This document shows, in pieces, positions 53,886 to 63,780 of a stretch of 64,000 bases of DNA (position 1 is its first letter; every line of letters starts with the position of its first letter). The stretch is from Diabrotica undecimpunctata. Its lineage: Eukaryota > Arthropoda > Insecta > Coleoptera > Chrysomelidae. Location: NCBI RefSeq assembly GCF_040954645.1, contig NC_092806.1, positions 6,076,001 to 6,140,000 of the forward strand, read 5' to 3'. Below the pieces are notes generated by a model. The model was not told where the DNA came from, ran no database searches, and saw only the letters and a list, made by a program, of their open reading frames with translations. A program made the position numbers and the translations under genes.

Positions 53886-55221
53886 AAGGAGATAAGAGGG
53901 AATGCCAGAATTATAGGCCAATTACATTGCTAAATGTAATATACAAAATTCTTTCTGGTATAATCTACAATAGATTATTAGAATACTCCGAAAATATAAT
54001 TGGTGATTATCAAAATGGATTCAGACCAAATAGAGCCACTACAGACAACATATTCATACTAAGAACGATACAAGAAAAAGTTTATGAATACGACATAGAC
54101 CTATATAATATGTATATAGACTTTAAACAAGCTTTTGATAGTGTGAAAAGAGACAGAATGCTGGAAGACCTTTGTAATCTAGGTATACCTAAGAAATACA
54201 TCAGCCTCATAAAAATGACGTTGCAGGGTTCAAAAGCCGCAGTCAGAGTAGATAGAGAACTGTCTCCCCTGTTTAACATCAACATGGAAGTAAGACAGGG
54301 AGATGCCCTATCAACCATGCTATTCAACCTAGTTCTTGAGGCAGTCATCAGAAAAACCAATATAACCGGCCATATAAACACCAAATCAGTACAAATTACT
54401 GCATATGCAGACGATGTAGCCATCATTAGTAGGAATAAGCCACGACTAATGGAAGTGTTTAAACAAATTTATCCTGAAGCAAGAAAAAGAGGTCTCAAAA
54501 TAAACGAAGCAAAAACGAAGTATATGACAGTCAAAAGAATAACTGACAATAAAAATAATATCACAATAGACAACTATACTATCGAACGAGTGGATGCCTT
54601 TACATATCTCGGCACAGAAATCAATCAGAAGAACTCCGTAAGTAGCGAAATTAATGCACGTATTTCCAGCGGGAATCGTACATACTATGCTAATAAAAGA
54701 TTGATGACATCGAAATTATTAGACAAAAGAACCAAAATGACTATCTACAGAACACCGATTAGACCCGTAGTAACCTATGGATGTGAAACTTGGGTAATGA
54801 CGAAAAAAGATGAAGCCCAACTCAGGACATTCGAGAGAAAAATACTGAGGAAAGTATATGGCACGGTACAAGAGGAAGATCGCACATGGAGAATCTGGAG
54901 AAACGACGAGGTTAATAAGTTAAATGAAGGTTATGACATTGTAAGATTTGTGAAAAGTCAAATACTGTCATGGCTGGGACATGTGCAGAGACAAAACGAT
55001 GCAAAAACAACAAAGAAAATGTTACAATGGAAGCCCATAGGAAGGCGAAAAAAAGGAAGGCCCAGAACGAGATGGTTGGATGACGTGGAAGACGACATGA
55101 AAACAATGAACATAAGACAATGGAGAAGAAGGGCACAAGAGAGATCTGAATGGCAGGACATAGCCAGACAGGCAAAGACCCATTCAGGGTTATGATGCCA
55201 AAAGAAGAAGAAGAAGAAGAA
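53886..55221 (+). mobile_element. RTE-type LINE (family F) inserted in the family D LINE, 15-bp duplication
   Basis: Duplication GATCACCTACAAACA at 53871-53885 and 55222-55236. The tail is GAAGAAGAAGAAGAAGAAGA (about 55202-55221). 1336 bp, 5'-truncated. Excising it with one duplication restores the family D reading FGTNDHLQTVKTL. The intact frame and perfect duplication point to a recent insertion. Confidence 0.96.
53888..55195 (+). CDS. RTE family F reverse transcriptase, open over 435 codons
   Basis: The frame is open from the junction: GDKRECQNYRPITLLNVIYK, DYQNGFRPNRATTDNIFILR, YNMYIDFKQAFDSVKRDRML (first catalytic Asp), KAAVRVDRE, EVRQGDALSTMLFNLVLEAV, QITAYADDVAIISRNK (YADD intact), GLKINEAKTKYMTVK, DAFTYLGTEINQKNSVSSEI, RPVVTYGCETWVMTKKD, FERKILRKVYGTVQEED, LSWLGHVQRQ, KKGRPRTRWLDDVEDDM, QAKTHSGL. 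All RT palm and thumb motifs are present. The endonuclease and the 5' half are absent, so it is not autonomous. Internal ATG at 53927. Confidence 0.92.
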   Translation, partial: GDKRECQNYRPITLLNVIYKILSGIIYNRLLEYSENIIGDYQNGFRPNRATTDNIFILRTIQEKVYEYDIDLYNMYIDFKQAFDSVKRDRMLEDLCNLGIPKKYISLIKMTLQGSKAAVRVDRELSPLFNINMEVRQGDALSTMLFNLVLEAVIRKTNITGHINTKSVQITAYADDVAIISRNKPRLMEVFKQIYPEARKRGLKINEAKTKYMTVKRITDNKNNITIDNYTIERVDAFTYLGTEINQKNSVSSEINARISSGNRTYYANKRLMTSKLLDKRTKMTIYRTPIRPVVTYGCETWVMTKKDEAQLRTFERKILRKVYGTVQEEDRTWRIWRNDEVNKLNEGYDIVRFVKSQILSWLGHVQRQNDAKTTKKMLQWKPIGRRKKGRPRTRWLDDVEDDMKTMNIRQWRRRAQERSEWQDIARQAKTHSGL

Positions 55222-55733
55222 GATCACCTACAAACAGTAAAAACCTTAATAGAAAAATCGATAAAATATAACAGATCACTGGTACTTATCTTCGTAGACT
55301 TTCACAAAGCCTTCGATACCGTGGAATTAGACAGCATGATATCTACTCTGAACAATAGTAGAATAGACTACCGGCTTATAAAGTTAGTACGTTGTACCAA
55401 AACGCCACAATGCGTGTAAAACCACATGACACCACCAGAGAAATTCATATAAAGCGAGGTGTGAGACAGAGCGACACTCTCTCACCTAAATTATTTATAC
55501 CGGTCCTCGAATACGCCTTTAAAATGCTAAAGTGGGAAAATAGAGGAATAAAAATAGACGAGGAAATTCTTAATCATCTGCTGTTTGCCGACGATATAGT
55601 ACTTATTACCGAAGATCTGCGTGAAGCACAACAAATGATACAAGAATTAGAAAACGTATATTCAACAATAGGTCTAACAATGAACATCAGTAAGACCAAA
55701 TTTATGTCAAATTTGATTCCCAGGCGAACACCT

Positions 55734-56018
55734 TCTTCTTCAGTGCCTTATCCGGTCCGGATGTTGGCGATCATCAAGGCTATTATGGTTTTGTTGACTG
55801 TTCTGCGGAACAGTTTCGCGGAGGTCATCCCAAACCATTGTCGGAGGTTTTTCAACCACTTCTTTTTCTTTTGTCATGCGCTGTAGGGCCTAAACGTTGG
55901 TGACATGGTCCACATACGATATTTTTAGTATCCTCGTGTAGATCCACATCTCGAAGGATTCAATCTGCTTTTCAGTGGCTTGCGTCAGTGTCCAGGGTTC
56001 AACTCCATATAGTAACAA
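55734..56018 (-). mobile_element. RTE-type LINE 3' end (family A) inserted in the family D LINE, 10-bp duplication
   Basis: Duplication GCGAACACCT at 55724-55733 and 56019-56028. The minus strand reads LLLYGVEPWTLTQATEKQIE, SFEMWIYTRILKISYVDHVT, then after a shift KKKWLKNLRQWFGMTSAKLF, IALMIANIRTG. The tail is GAAGAAGAA (plus TTCTTCTTC at 55734). 285 bp. Confidence 0.93.
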
Positions 56019-56603
56019 GCGAACACCTAACCATCCAAATTCAAGTGGTAGAATTGACAGAAAAGTACATATAATAGGATAACCAGACCTGTGAGTTTCA
56101 ACAACGAATAACACTTGCTTGGGCGGCTTATGGTTCACTAAGAGATATCTTTAAGAGAAACATCCCTATCTATGAAAATATATTTGACCAATGCGTTCTT
56201 CCTATTATGACATACGGAGCAGAAACTCTTACTCTCACAAAAAAAACAGCACTAAAAATGCGAGTGGCAAAAAGGCGCAGGGAAAGATCGATTTTCGGCG
56301 TTTCGGAAAGACCTAAGGAAAAGAACAGGTATCAATGATGTCGTTGAAATAGCCAAAATGAAATAAAATTAGGCAGGTCACATAGCGAGACTAAAAGACT
56401 CAAGATGGATCAGAAAACTAATTGACTGGCGCCCAAGAGAAGAAAAATGCAGCAGAGGACAACCACCAACACGCTGGATGGACGACATTAAACGAATATC
56501 CAAGAAATGGCAACAAGACGCACAGAACCGTAAAGAGTGGCAAAAAATGGGAGAGACCTATGTACAGCAGTGGACAGAAGAGGTTGCTTGATGATGATGA
56601 TGA

Positions 56604-57619
56604 AAACTTATTTGAATGTAAAAAATGTTCAAAATGTTTCCCATTGACTTCTGGGCAGTAATACAATCTATTTCTTGTTTCTTCTCTAACTTTTTGCAAC
56701 ATGCTTTGATAAATAGTACAGCATTCTGTAATAATTCTTTGAATACACTTTGAATTTTGAGTAGCACCAAATCCATTGAATTTAGATAAGTCAGGAAATC
56801 TTGGTGGCCAATCCATATGTTCCCGTCGGCCAATCCGTCTTTGGGGCATGGCTCCGTTTTGTTAAAATATGACGTTTTAAGGGAACTTTTGCAGATAATT
56901 TGTAATTATATCATTTATAGAAAGCGTTACCTTGGTCTCCAAGATATTTAGGTAAGTTTCATCATTTAAATTACCATCAATAAATGTTGTGCCTACAATA
57001 TAGTTACCTAATATACCTGCCCAAACATTTAGTTTTTGTGGAAATTGCGTGTGACCTTCTCAGAATAATAAGGGATTTTCATCAGACCAGTATCTAACAT
57101 TTTGACGATGAACGTGACCATTCCAAACAAAAAATGTAGCTTCGTCACTAAATCATATGCGTTGATTCTTTAAGATAATTAGGATTCTTTGCAATATTAT
57201 TTATTATGATTTCGCAATATTCCATCCGTCTATCTCTGTCATTCTCTGTTAATTCTTGAACCATTTTTATTTTATAAGGATGCAATTTATTTCTCTTCAG
57301 AATCTTTAAAATTGTTTTCCGATCTACTTCACAAACGTTAGCAACAGTTTTAGTAGAAGTAGACGAATTAACGACCAACTCACTTAACAAAGAAATCTGT
57401 TTATCTTCGGATAGACGTGTTCTTCCTATCCGTTTGTTATTTTGAACACTACCAGTCCCAAAAAAACTTTCTTACAACTGACTTAAAATAGTGCCTGTCT
57501 ATTAGACGATCAGGATAGCGTTTATTAAAAATTTTTACCGACTGACGGTAATTCCGGCGAGCTTCATCATAAATTGTGATTATTTCGCATTGTTTTTGTA
57601 AATTACGAGGTTATACCAT
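56604..57619 (-). pseudogene. Second mariner-like transposase, broken
   Basis: Start ATG at 57619 (codon 3 is TAA): QKQCEIITIYDEARRNYRQS, VKIFNKRYPDRLIDRHYFKS. Then KRIGRTRLSEDKQ.., an open frame 57390-57148 with SSTSTKTVANVCEVDRKTIL (helix-turn-helix) and KMVQELTENDRDRRMEYCE. After a shift come FSDEATFFVWNGHVHRQNVR, YWSDENP, LNVWAGILGNYIVG and FQQNGAMPQ, where the second catalytic Asp is Asn. The last part is DWPPRFPDL.KFNGFG, with the third Asp also lost, ending NGKHFEHFL. It runs into the LINE insertion at 56604; its 3' side resumes left of 53788. Older than the LINE nest that interrupts it. Confidence 0.85.
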
Positions 57620-57713
57620 TTATAAAATTCACAATAAACAAGTTTCTTTTAAAATAACAACAAAACTATTGTTATTTATACTATTTACTTATGATAGCTG
57701 TCTAAAAACAATT
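57620..57713. other. Upstream flank of the mariner-like gene
   Basis: AT-rich 5' sequence between the mariner-like start codon and the inserted DD83E-type element. Confidence 0.4.
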
Positions 57714-59912
57714 TATAGTTTATTTTTATGAACGAGAGAGTAATTAGCATAATTTTAACTGGTAGCTCCGACCACTCCATGGGCGGGCTTCAAGATTAAT
57801 TGAAAAATTACTTTGAATAATTGTAAAAAATAAATGAATTATTTCAGTGTTATAAAGTGTTATGTGTATGTAAACAAAAGTGACCTCTTTTATCACACAC
57901 TATATTAGAACTGACTGGCCTACATTAAAAAGGGTTTTAAAAAATTCACATTTTTTTTAATTTTTAAAAATTACAAAAGAGAAAAAGAGTTTTTAAAACC
58001 GTCTAAGGTATGTTAAATAGATGAATAAAAATATTAATATAAAACTTACAGCTACTTGTTACAAATCCAAATCAGATTCAGAAGATGAACTTTCAGAACC
58101 AAGATTTATAATAACTGGCTCGATCATTTTATCAGTAATATTGTCCAGCTTCCACATTTTTTCCTCTTCTTTAATAGTGTGATTTACTGCCTTTTCCCAG
58201 TTTTCAGGTTTTACATTATTTACGGCCTCCAAAAACAACTGTTTAACATCATGAATTTTAAAAGTGGTATTTTTTCTTGAAACTTCACTCTTTATCTGTG
58301 CCCATACCAGTTCAATCGGGTTTAATTCACAATGATATGGTGGGGATCTAAGTACTGTCATTCCACGATTTTTGGCAATTTCATCAATTTAAATCGTATT
58401 TTTTAAATTTTTCTTTATGAAGGGCAAACAACGAATAAAGTTCCTTTCTTATAGATCCGGGATAGTACGTATTATTTTTTGAACTCAGCCAATTCTGCAA
58501 GTCTTTTTTTAACCACTTGGTTGTGGGCAGTCCTTCTATAAGTCTGGAGTGATAACTTGCATTATCCATTACTATTACACAGTTCTTAGGAAGAAGATCT
58601 ATCATTTGTTCGAACCATTCTTGAAAGACATCAGCGTTCATGTCTTCATGGTAGTCACCGGTACGAGTTGATTCAAAAGTTAATAAACCACCTTCAACAA
58701 AACCGTCTGAACTGCCTATGTGTACTATTATCAGCCTGCGTCCCTTTCCTGATGGTGGGTTTAAACCAGTAGATAAGTTATTTACAAAAGCGTGCCTTTG
58801 ACTTGTAACAGTTTCATCCTGCCAAAATTTATTTGGTGTATGACCCTCGTTGATCCATGTTTCATCAAGATAAAATATTTTTCTTTTTTGGTTTCTCATT
58901 TCCTTTATGGTTCTTAGAAAATGTCTTCTCCATATGACAATATCGCTTCTTTCTAATAAAATAGACTTTCTGGGATTCTTTTTCCAGCGGAAGCCTATTT
59001 CTTTTAAAAGTTTCCATAACGTACTTCGACTCATTTCTGGGTAATCCTTATCATCTCGAACTGAGACAAGAACTTTATCCAATGTTGGAAATTCTTGTCT
59101 AAAGAAGAATTCATGCACTTTCCGTCGAAGTCCTTCTTTAAAATGATATTCTATTTAAAATTTTGGTTTCCCTGGAGCATTACGTGGCATTTGAAAACTA
59201 CCACATTTCTCTTCTTTAATAACTCTGTAAATCGTAGATTTCCCAACACCAAGTGTACTGCTAACTAACTCAACGGTCTCATCAACACTTTCACATAAAC
59301 GTTTGTCTGTAAATGATTTAAAACAATTAAATATTAATGTTTTTTCATTAACTGTTAAAGGACCAATTTTTCGGCGTTTACACGGCACTTCCAAATTTTC
59401 CATAACACTAGTATACACAATAAACTGCACCTTGCAACTGAAGTACCTACTTTTAGTGAACTGTTAAGAATTTTGAATACGCCACTTGGACCTTCCTACA
59501 AAATGGAAAAACCCACTATCACATTTTCTGTGGAATAAGTTTAGAAGGTAATTATCTAGTCAATTACTGTCGTAGATTCCTGGAATTAAAGAATTAAATG
59601 TTTGATTGTTGAAACCCTTACTTCGTGGAATGCACTCATTTCAGATAAAATAAAACGTTTTATTTTATCTAAAGAATTAAACTTTATTTTGCAAATAGGT
59701 AGGTACTTATTAAACTTTTATTGGTTATATATAACCAATAAAATAAACATCTTACATTTCTTGCAAATTCATTAGTACCTGTTAACCTCCATCACTCTGA
59801 CACTGGCAACCTTATTTATCATTATTTATTTATCAACTGTATCAACAGTTTAGAGATTTGCATACATAATTTATTGTTTTATTACTCTCTCATACATAAA
59901 AATACACTATAG
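57714..59912 (-). mobile_element. IS630-Tc1-mariner-group transposon with widely spaced DDE (DD83E-type)
   Basis: Inverted ends near TATAGTTTATTTTTATG (57714 on) and the complement of TATAGTGTATTTTTATG (to about 59912) share ATTTTTATG..GAGAGAGTAAT over about 45 bp with mismatches. TATA at each end makes a TA duplication likely, but the exact base is ambiguous. About 2.2 kb with one minus-strand gene (58059-59403). Confidence 0.65.
58059..59403 (-). pseudogene. DD83E-type transposase, nearly intact
   Basis: Start ATG at 59403 (MENLEVPCKRRKIG). It has an N-terminal helix-turn-helix (SSTLGVGKSTIYRVI), one TAA at 59155-59157, then the same frame to 58384: KVHEFFFRQEFPTLDKVL, SRSTLWKLLKEIGFRWKKNP, IFYLDETWINEGHTPNKFW (first Asp), RLIIVHIGSSDGF, DVFQEWFEQMIDLLP, VIVMDNASYHSR (second Asp) and WLSSKNNTYY. 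A one-base insertion near 58386 shifts to LIDEIAKNRGMTVL, RSPPYHCELNPIELVWAQIK (Glu), ending in an acidic SESSSSESDLDL tail. I count 83 residues between the second Asp and the Glu, far more than in Tc1 (34), close to the DD82E type reported as the Sailor group. Only two lesions in about 448 codons. Confidence 0.87.
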
Positions 59913-60394
59913 TTGCTATGCAACTAAAGATCATTAGGTAAATTATTTGACCAGATCTAGAGGTACCATCGACAAATAGACAAGACTGTCTTTTTGCTCG
60001 ATGTGAGGTACGCAGGTACACTGAAATTCTTTCTCGCATAATCAAGATTTGGTAAAATTTCGACGAAAAGTATTATACATTTTTAAAATCAGTATTTTAA
60101 AAGCTTTTACATAAGGTGTCACATGATGTACTTTTCCATTTAAAAAAATCAAAGTTATGTCTGTCACCTGAAGAGTTTTTGCCTAAAGTTCGAAACGTTG
60201 ATACTATAATATGCTATGATTATATTAAAAATCGAGCTTTCGACGTTTTGTTACGTGCTAAAAATAAATAAGTTAATAGGGAGGAGAGTGTAACACTTAT
60301 TCCAGCGCATGGTATATGTATGATAATATGTTTCTCGATGTAAAAAGCTATTTACAAGAATAACCAAATCTTGGGATGGATCTACATGCAGTTT

Positions 60395-60840
60395 ACTGAA
60401 AAAACACATGGTCAAACACAAAAGACGATACTAATACTAAACAATAACTGTCTAACGCATCAGAAACAGAGTGTCGGTTAAGTGCGTGGAATCGGGAGTG
60501 GAATGACTCTAGTTCGAAACTCAGAACCATCAAAAGTGATATTTTTTCATGGAAGTCTACAGCTAGAAGTAGAAGATGCCAAACTATTATTATACGTCTA
60601 CGACTTGGACACTGTAAATGTACTCATGCCTATCTCTTCTCAAATAGTGAACCTCCAAAATGCGAAACATGCAATACAGTAGACAGTATAAAGCACTTCT
60701 TGATAGACTGTCCTAAATATGCAAATCAAAGACAATCTTACAATTTGTCAAATAACCTGAAAGCACTCCTCAACAAAAGTTTAGTTCCGAACAATTTATT
60801 AGGTTACTTAAAATGTATAAATATGTTACACAAAATTTAA
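60395..60840 (+). pseudogene. Jockey-type LINE ORF2 C-terminus
   Basis: The plus strand reads LRTIKSDIFSWKSTARSRRC, QTIIIRLRLGHCKCTHAYLF, EPPKCETCNTVDSIKHFLID, CPKYANQRQSYNLS, ending MLHKI then TAA at about 60838-60840. RLR.GH...TH.YLF..PP.C..C....KHFL..C is the typical C-terminal zinc-knuckle-like end of Jockey-clade LINEs. The next 200 bp (repeats of TGTTACAAATGTTA) look like its 3' untranslated region, ending in TTTAAATAAAAAAAATAA (about 60990-61006). Confidence 0.85.
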
Positions 60841-61204
60841 CTTGTTCAAACACTTGTAACAAATGTTAAATTGTTCACAAATTGTAATTAATTGTTACAA
60901 TGATTGATTGTTACAAATGTTAAATTTAATATTATTACAAATGTTACAGCAATATCGCTAATAACCTTTAGTGGATGCGACTTTGTTTCTTTAAATAAAA
61001 AAAATAATTGTCTAAATACAATACTAAAACTGCCTTTTTACTTAGCTTTTAGACCTGCGAATCGCGTGATTTTTAAGTTACTTGTTTACAGTGCATTCGT
61101 GGACTAATTATTTTTTTAATTTGTGTATTAATATACTTATAGTACAATAATTACTTTTCTAAGCTTAATATTTAATCTAATTTAACGTTTATATATTTAA
61201 ATAC
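60841..61204. other. Jockey 3' untranslated region and spacer
   Basis: TTGTTACAA-type short repeats at 60850-60950, then AT-rich sequence with no gene. Confidence 0.5.
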
Positions 61205-61218
61205 ATAAAATCTGATAT

Positions 61219-62856
61219 CTTCTTCTTTATGTGCCGTCTTCTACCGAAGGTTGGCGACCATCAAACGATAGGTTTCTCTGTTTTGTGCCGCATGTATTAT
61301 GTTCGCGGCTTCTGGTATTTGAAACCATTCTCTCAAATTTCTCAGCCAGGATTTCTTCTTTCTACCCAAACCTCTTCTACCTTCAATCTTGCCTTCCACG
61401 ATAAGCTGTAGCAGACTGTACTTATTATTACGGAACACATGGCCCAAATATGACGCTTTCCTCCTTTTAACAGTTGTTGTTAACAATTCCATCTCTTTAC
61501 CCATTCGTCTTAATACCTCTGTGTTGGTCACTCTGTCTGTCCAAGGTATTCTCAGTATGCGTCGATACAGCCACATTTCTAGAGCCGCTAACTTCTTTAT
61601 AGTTGCTGCTGTTAACGTCCACCCTTCAACTCCGTAAAGTAGCGTAGAGAGTACGTAGCATTTCGTGGCGCGCCATCGGAGGTTAACGCTTAGGTGGCGG
61701 TTGCTTAAGAGCTTTCTCATTTTGATGAATTTGGATCTTGCTATTTCAATTCGGATCTTAATCTCTACATCTGGGTCCCACTTATCATTTACTGTATATC
61801 CCAGATATTTAAATCGGTGCACTCTTTCAATACGTTCGGCTTCAATATTCAGGTCGATATGTTGAATGTTCTTTTTACTGATCACCATAAATTTAGTTTT
61901 CTTTCTATTGATCTTCAGTCCAAATTGGTTGCCAATTGTATTTACTCTATTTAGCATCATCTGTAAATCTTCGATATTATCGGCCAGTATAACAGTATCA
62001 TCTGCATATCGAAAATTACTTATTGGTACGCCATTAATCTTGATGCCCTCGTTGTACTCTTTCAGTGCCTCTAGAAATATTTGTTCCGTGTACAGGTTGA
62101 AAAGCAGTGGCGAAAGAATACAGCCCTGTCTAACCCCTCTAGAAATGGTTACGTTTTCACTCACCATATGTCCATTCTTCATGTGGGCTGTTTGATTCCA
62201 ATATAGATTTTTTATAATCTGGATGTCTTTAGTGTCAAGTCCTGTAAGATGTAATAGTTCTATGAGTTTGTCATGTTTGATAGTATCGAATGCTTTCTCA
62301 TAGTCGATAAAACAGGCGTAAACATCTTTGTGTTGATCCAGACATTTTTGAATCAAGACTTGTATTGCAAAGAGCGGCTCTCGAGTTCCAAAACCGCATC
62401 TAAAACCGAACTGTGTTTTACTTATGCTGTGTTCTAATTTTGCTCGTATTCTGGAATGGATAATACGCAAGAATACTTTAAGGGTGTGACTCATTAAACT
62501 TATAAGGCGATATTCACTACACGTCTTAGAATTCGATTTCTTGGGAAGGGGCACAAATGTAGATTTCAACCAGTCCGATGGAATTTGACCAGTATCGTAT
62601 ATCTTATTAAACAGTTCTAATACTACATTCAGGTTGTTCTCGTTAAAAACTTTTAAAAATTCGACTGGTATTTCATCGCATCCAGTTACTTTCCCATCTT
62701 TTGTTTGATCTATAGCTTTTATCACCTCACTTTTTAATATTTTTGGTCCATTCAGATCAAGAGTGTTCGTAGGAATATGACGATAATCCGTAAACAAATC
62801 TTTTATGTAATTTGCCCAAGTCTGTAACTGTTCTTCTTTATCTACAATAAGTTTGT
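61219..62856 (-). mobile_element. RTE-type LINE (family A), best-preserved copy, 14-bp duplication
   Basis: Duplication ATAAAATCTGATAT at 61205-61218 and 62857-62870, perfect. The GAA-type tail is short (AAGAAGAAG on the minus strand). 1638 bp, 5'-truncated within the linker between endonuclease and RT. The reading frame is open from junction to natural stop. Confidence 0.96.
61241..62854 (-). CDS. RTE family A reverse transcriptase, open over 537 codons
   Basis: Complete RT without a lesion: KLIVDKEEQLQTWANYIKDL, GKVTGCDEIPVEFLK, DWLKSTFVPLPKK, YRLISLMSHTLKVFLRIIHS, TQFGFRCGFGTREPLFA, VYACFIDYEKAFDTIKHDKL (first Asp), SRGVRQGCILSPLLFNLYTE, NFRYADDTVILADN (active site), GLKINRKKTKFMVISKK, HRFKYLGYTVNDKWDPDVEI, KCYVLSTLLYGVEGWTLT, MWLYRRILRIPWTDRVTNTE, ASYLGHVFRNNKYSLLQLI, KKKSWLRNLREWF, ending RLMVANLR. 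It lacks the 5' endonuclease, so it cannot retrotranspose alone. It is the natural reference for the broken family A copies at 9.2, 28.3, 38.7, 43.6 and 55.7 kb. Confidence 0.95.
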   Translation of the reverse strand, partial: KLIVDKEEQLQTWANYIKDLFTDYRHIPTNTLDLNGPKILKSEVIKAIDQTKDGKVTGCDEIPVEFLKVFNENNLNVVLELFNKIYDTGQIPSDWLKSTFVPLPKKSNSKTCSEYRLISLMSHTLKVFLRIIHSRIRAKLEHSISKTQFGFRCGFGTREPLFAIQVLIQKCLDQHKDVYACFIDYEKAFDTIKHDKLIELLHLTGLDTKDIQIIKNLYWNQTAHMKNGHMVSENVTISRGVRQGCILSPLLFNLYTEQIFLEALKEYNEGIKINGVPISNFRYADDTVILADNIEDLQMMLNRVNTIGNQFGLKINRKKTKFMVISKKNIQHIDLNIEAERIERVHRFKYLGYTVNDKWDPDVEIKIRIEIARSKFIKMRKLLSNRHLSVNLRWRATKCYVLSTLLYGVEGWTLTAATIKKLAALEMWLYRRILRIPWTDRVTNTEVLRRMGKEMELLTTTVKRRKASYLGHVFRNNKYSLLQLIVEGKIEGRRGLGRKKKSWLRNLREWFQIPEAANIIHAAQNRETYRLMVANLR

Positions 62857-62870
62857 ATAAAATCTGATAT

Positions 62871-63780
62871 AAAAAATATAAATGATTTATTTGCTAATGC
62901 AATACACGGATTCACTTGGTGCAGATCACTGTTACGATTCAACAAATAATTCAATCTCTAACATGCAGAATCGTCTCGTTTCAAAGAGATTGGAATGTTT
63001 GGAATATTTGAAGTTCATTGGTATTTGCTCATCGATATATAATAGAGATAATGCCAAATTTTGGCGTTCAAAACATTCACTAAATTTAAATATACGTCGA
63101 TAAATATAATTTCAAATTATGGAACAGCTTTAATTTTTATTAAGATTAATTTAGGGCCTCAAATGGCCATATTGTAAAATAATGCTTATTATTTGCTCGC
63201 TTTAAAATTATGTTATAAAGATATTTTTTAAGTAAAAATTTAAATCCAACGTTTATTCAATGTTGACCATACATACGATTTTATGTACTGATAATGAACT
63301 TTTTAAAATGCTTTTATTGTACTACCAGTTTTTCGTCAAAAATACACCGGAAATTACAAAAATATCTCTTTTCGATTTCGTTTACGTATCAAATTGAAAT
63401 CCAAACATTTAACCGAATATCCAGCACGGTTCTTCTCGAGCTGACATAGGTCTTGGTCCATTTCCGAGGCATTCCCGTTTCCAGAGCCGCCACTTCCGGT
63501 CCAGTCATTCAATTACTTCCGTTCCTTCCTTTAATCGCCACTAGACCAGGCAACTATAGGTCTAGACTTAAGATGAAGTATTGCTAGACGAAAGCTAACA
63601 AAAAATCAATTAGTAAATGTCAATTGCAAACATGCAAAAACATATTTAAATTTTCAATGTCTTAAGAATGATTAAAACACGCTTTTAACTGATAACTGTA
63701 ATAATTAATGTAATGTGAGTAATTATTTTACTGTAAGTTTAAGTGTAGTGAATAATGTAATAATATAGTTTAATATAATA
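62871..63780. other. Intergenic stretch
   Basis: No coding similarity. A GC-richer patch at about 63430-63540 has no recognised content. Confidence 0.5.

Larger units (their letters stand above)
53788..56603 (+). mobile_element. RTE-type LINE (family D), itself carrying two younger LINEs
   Basis: A 10-bp duplication, AAACTTATTT, is at 53778-53787 and 56604-56613. The element's own sequence is 53788-53885, 55237-55733 and 56029-56603. It reads ASFRSKFGTND..HLQTVKTL, LIFVDFHKAFDTVELDSM, VRQSDTLSPKLF, LLFADDIVLITEDLREA and GLTMNISKTKFMSNLIP. After the second insert come ITLAWAAYGSLRDIFKRNIP, LPIMTYGAETLTLTKK, AGHIARLKDSRWIRKL, GQPPTRWMDDIKR and YVQQWTEEV. The tail is GATGATGATGATG (about 56588-56603). 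A hairpin marks its 5' junction. Confidence 0.9.
53360..60240. mobile_element. Composite nest bounded by about 230-bp inverted repeats
   Basis: The left arm (about 53360-53595) and the inverted right arm (about 60000-60240) share ATAATC, ATATTATA, ATCAACGTTTCGAA, CTTCA.GTGACAG, CATAACTTTGATTTTT, AATACTGATT and GCGAGAAAGAATTT. Enclosed are a mariner-like transposase (56604-57619), a LINE nest (53788-56603) and a DD83E-type transposon (about 57714-59912). Removing the nested pieces leaves about 1.8 kb, a normal mariner-like size. The arms are therefore probably the TIRs of the mariner-like element, though this is an inference. Confidence 0.65.
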
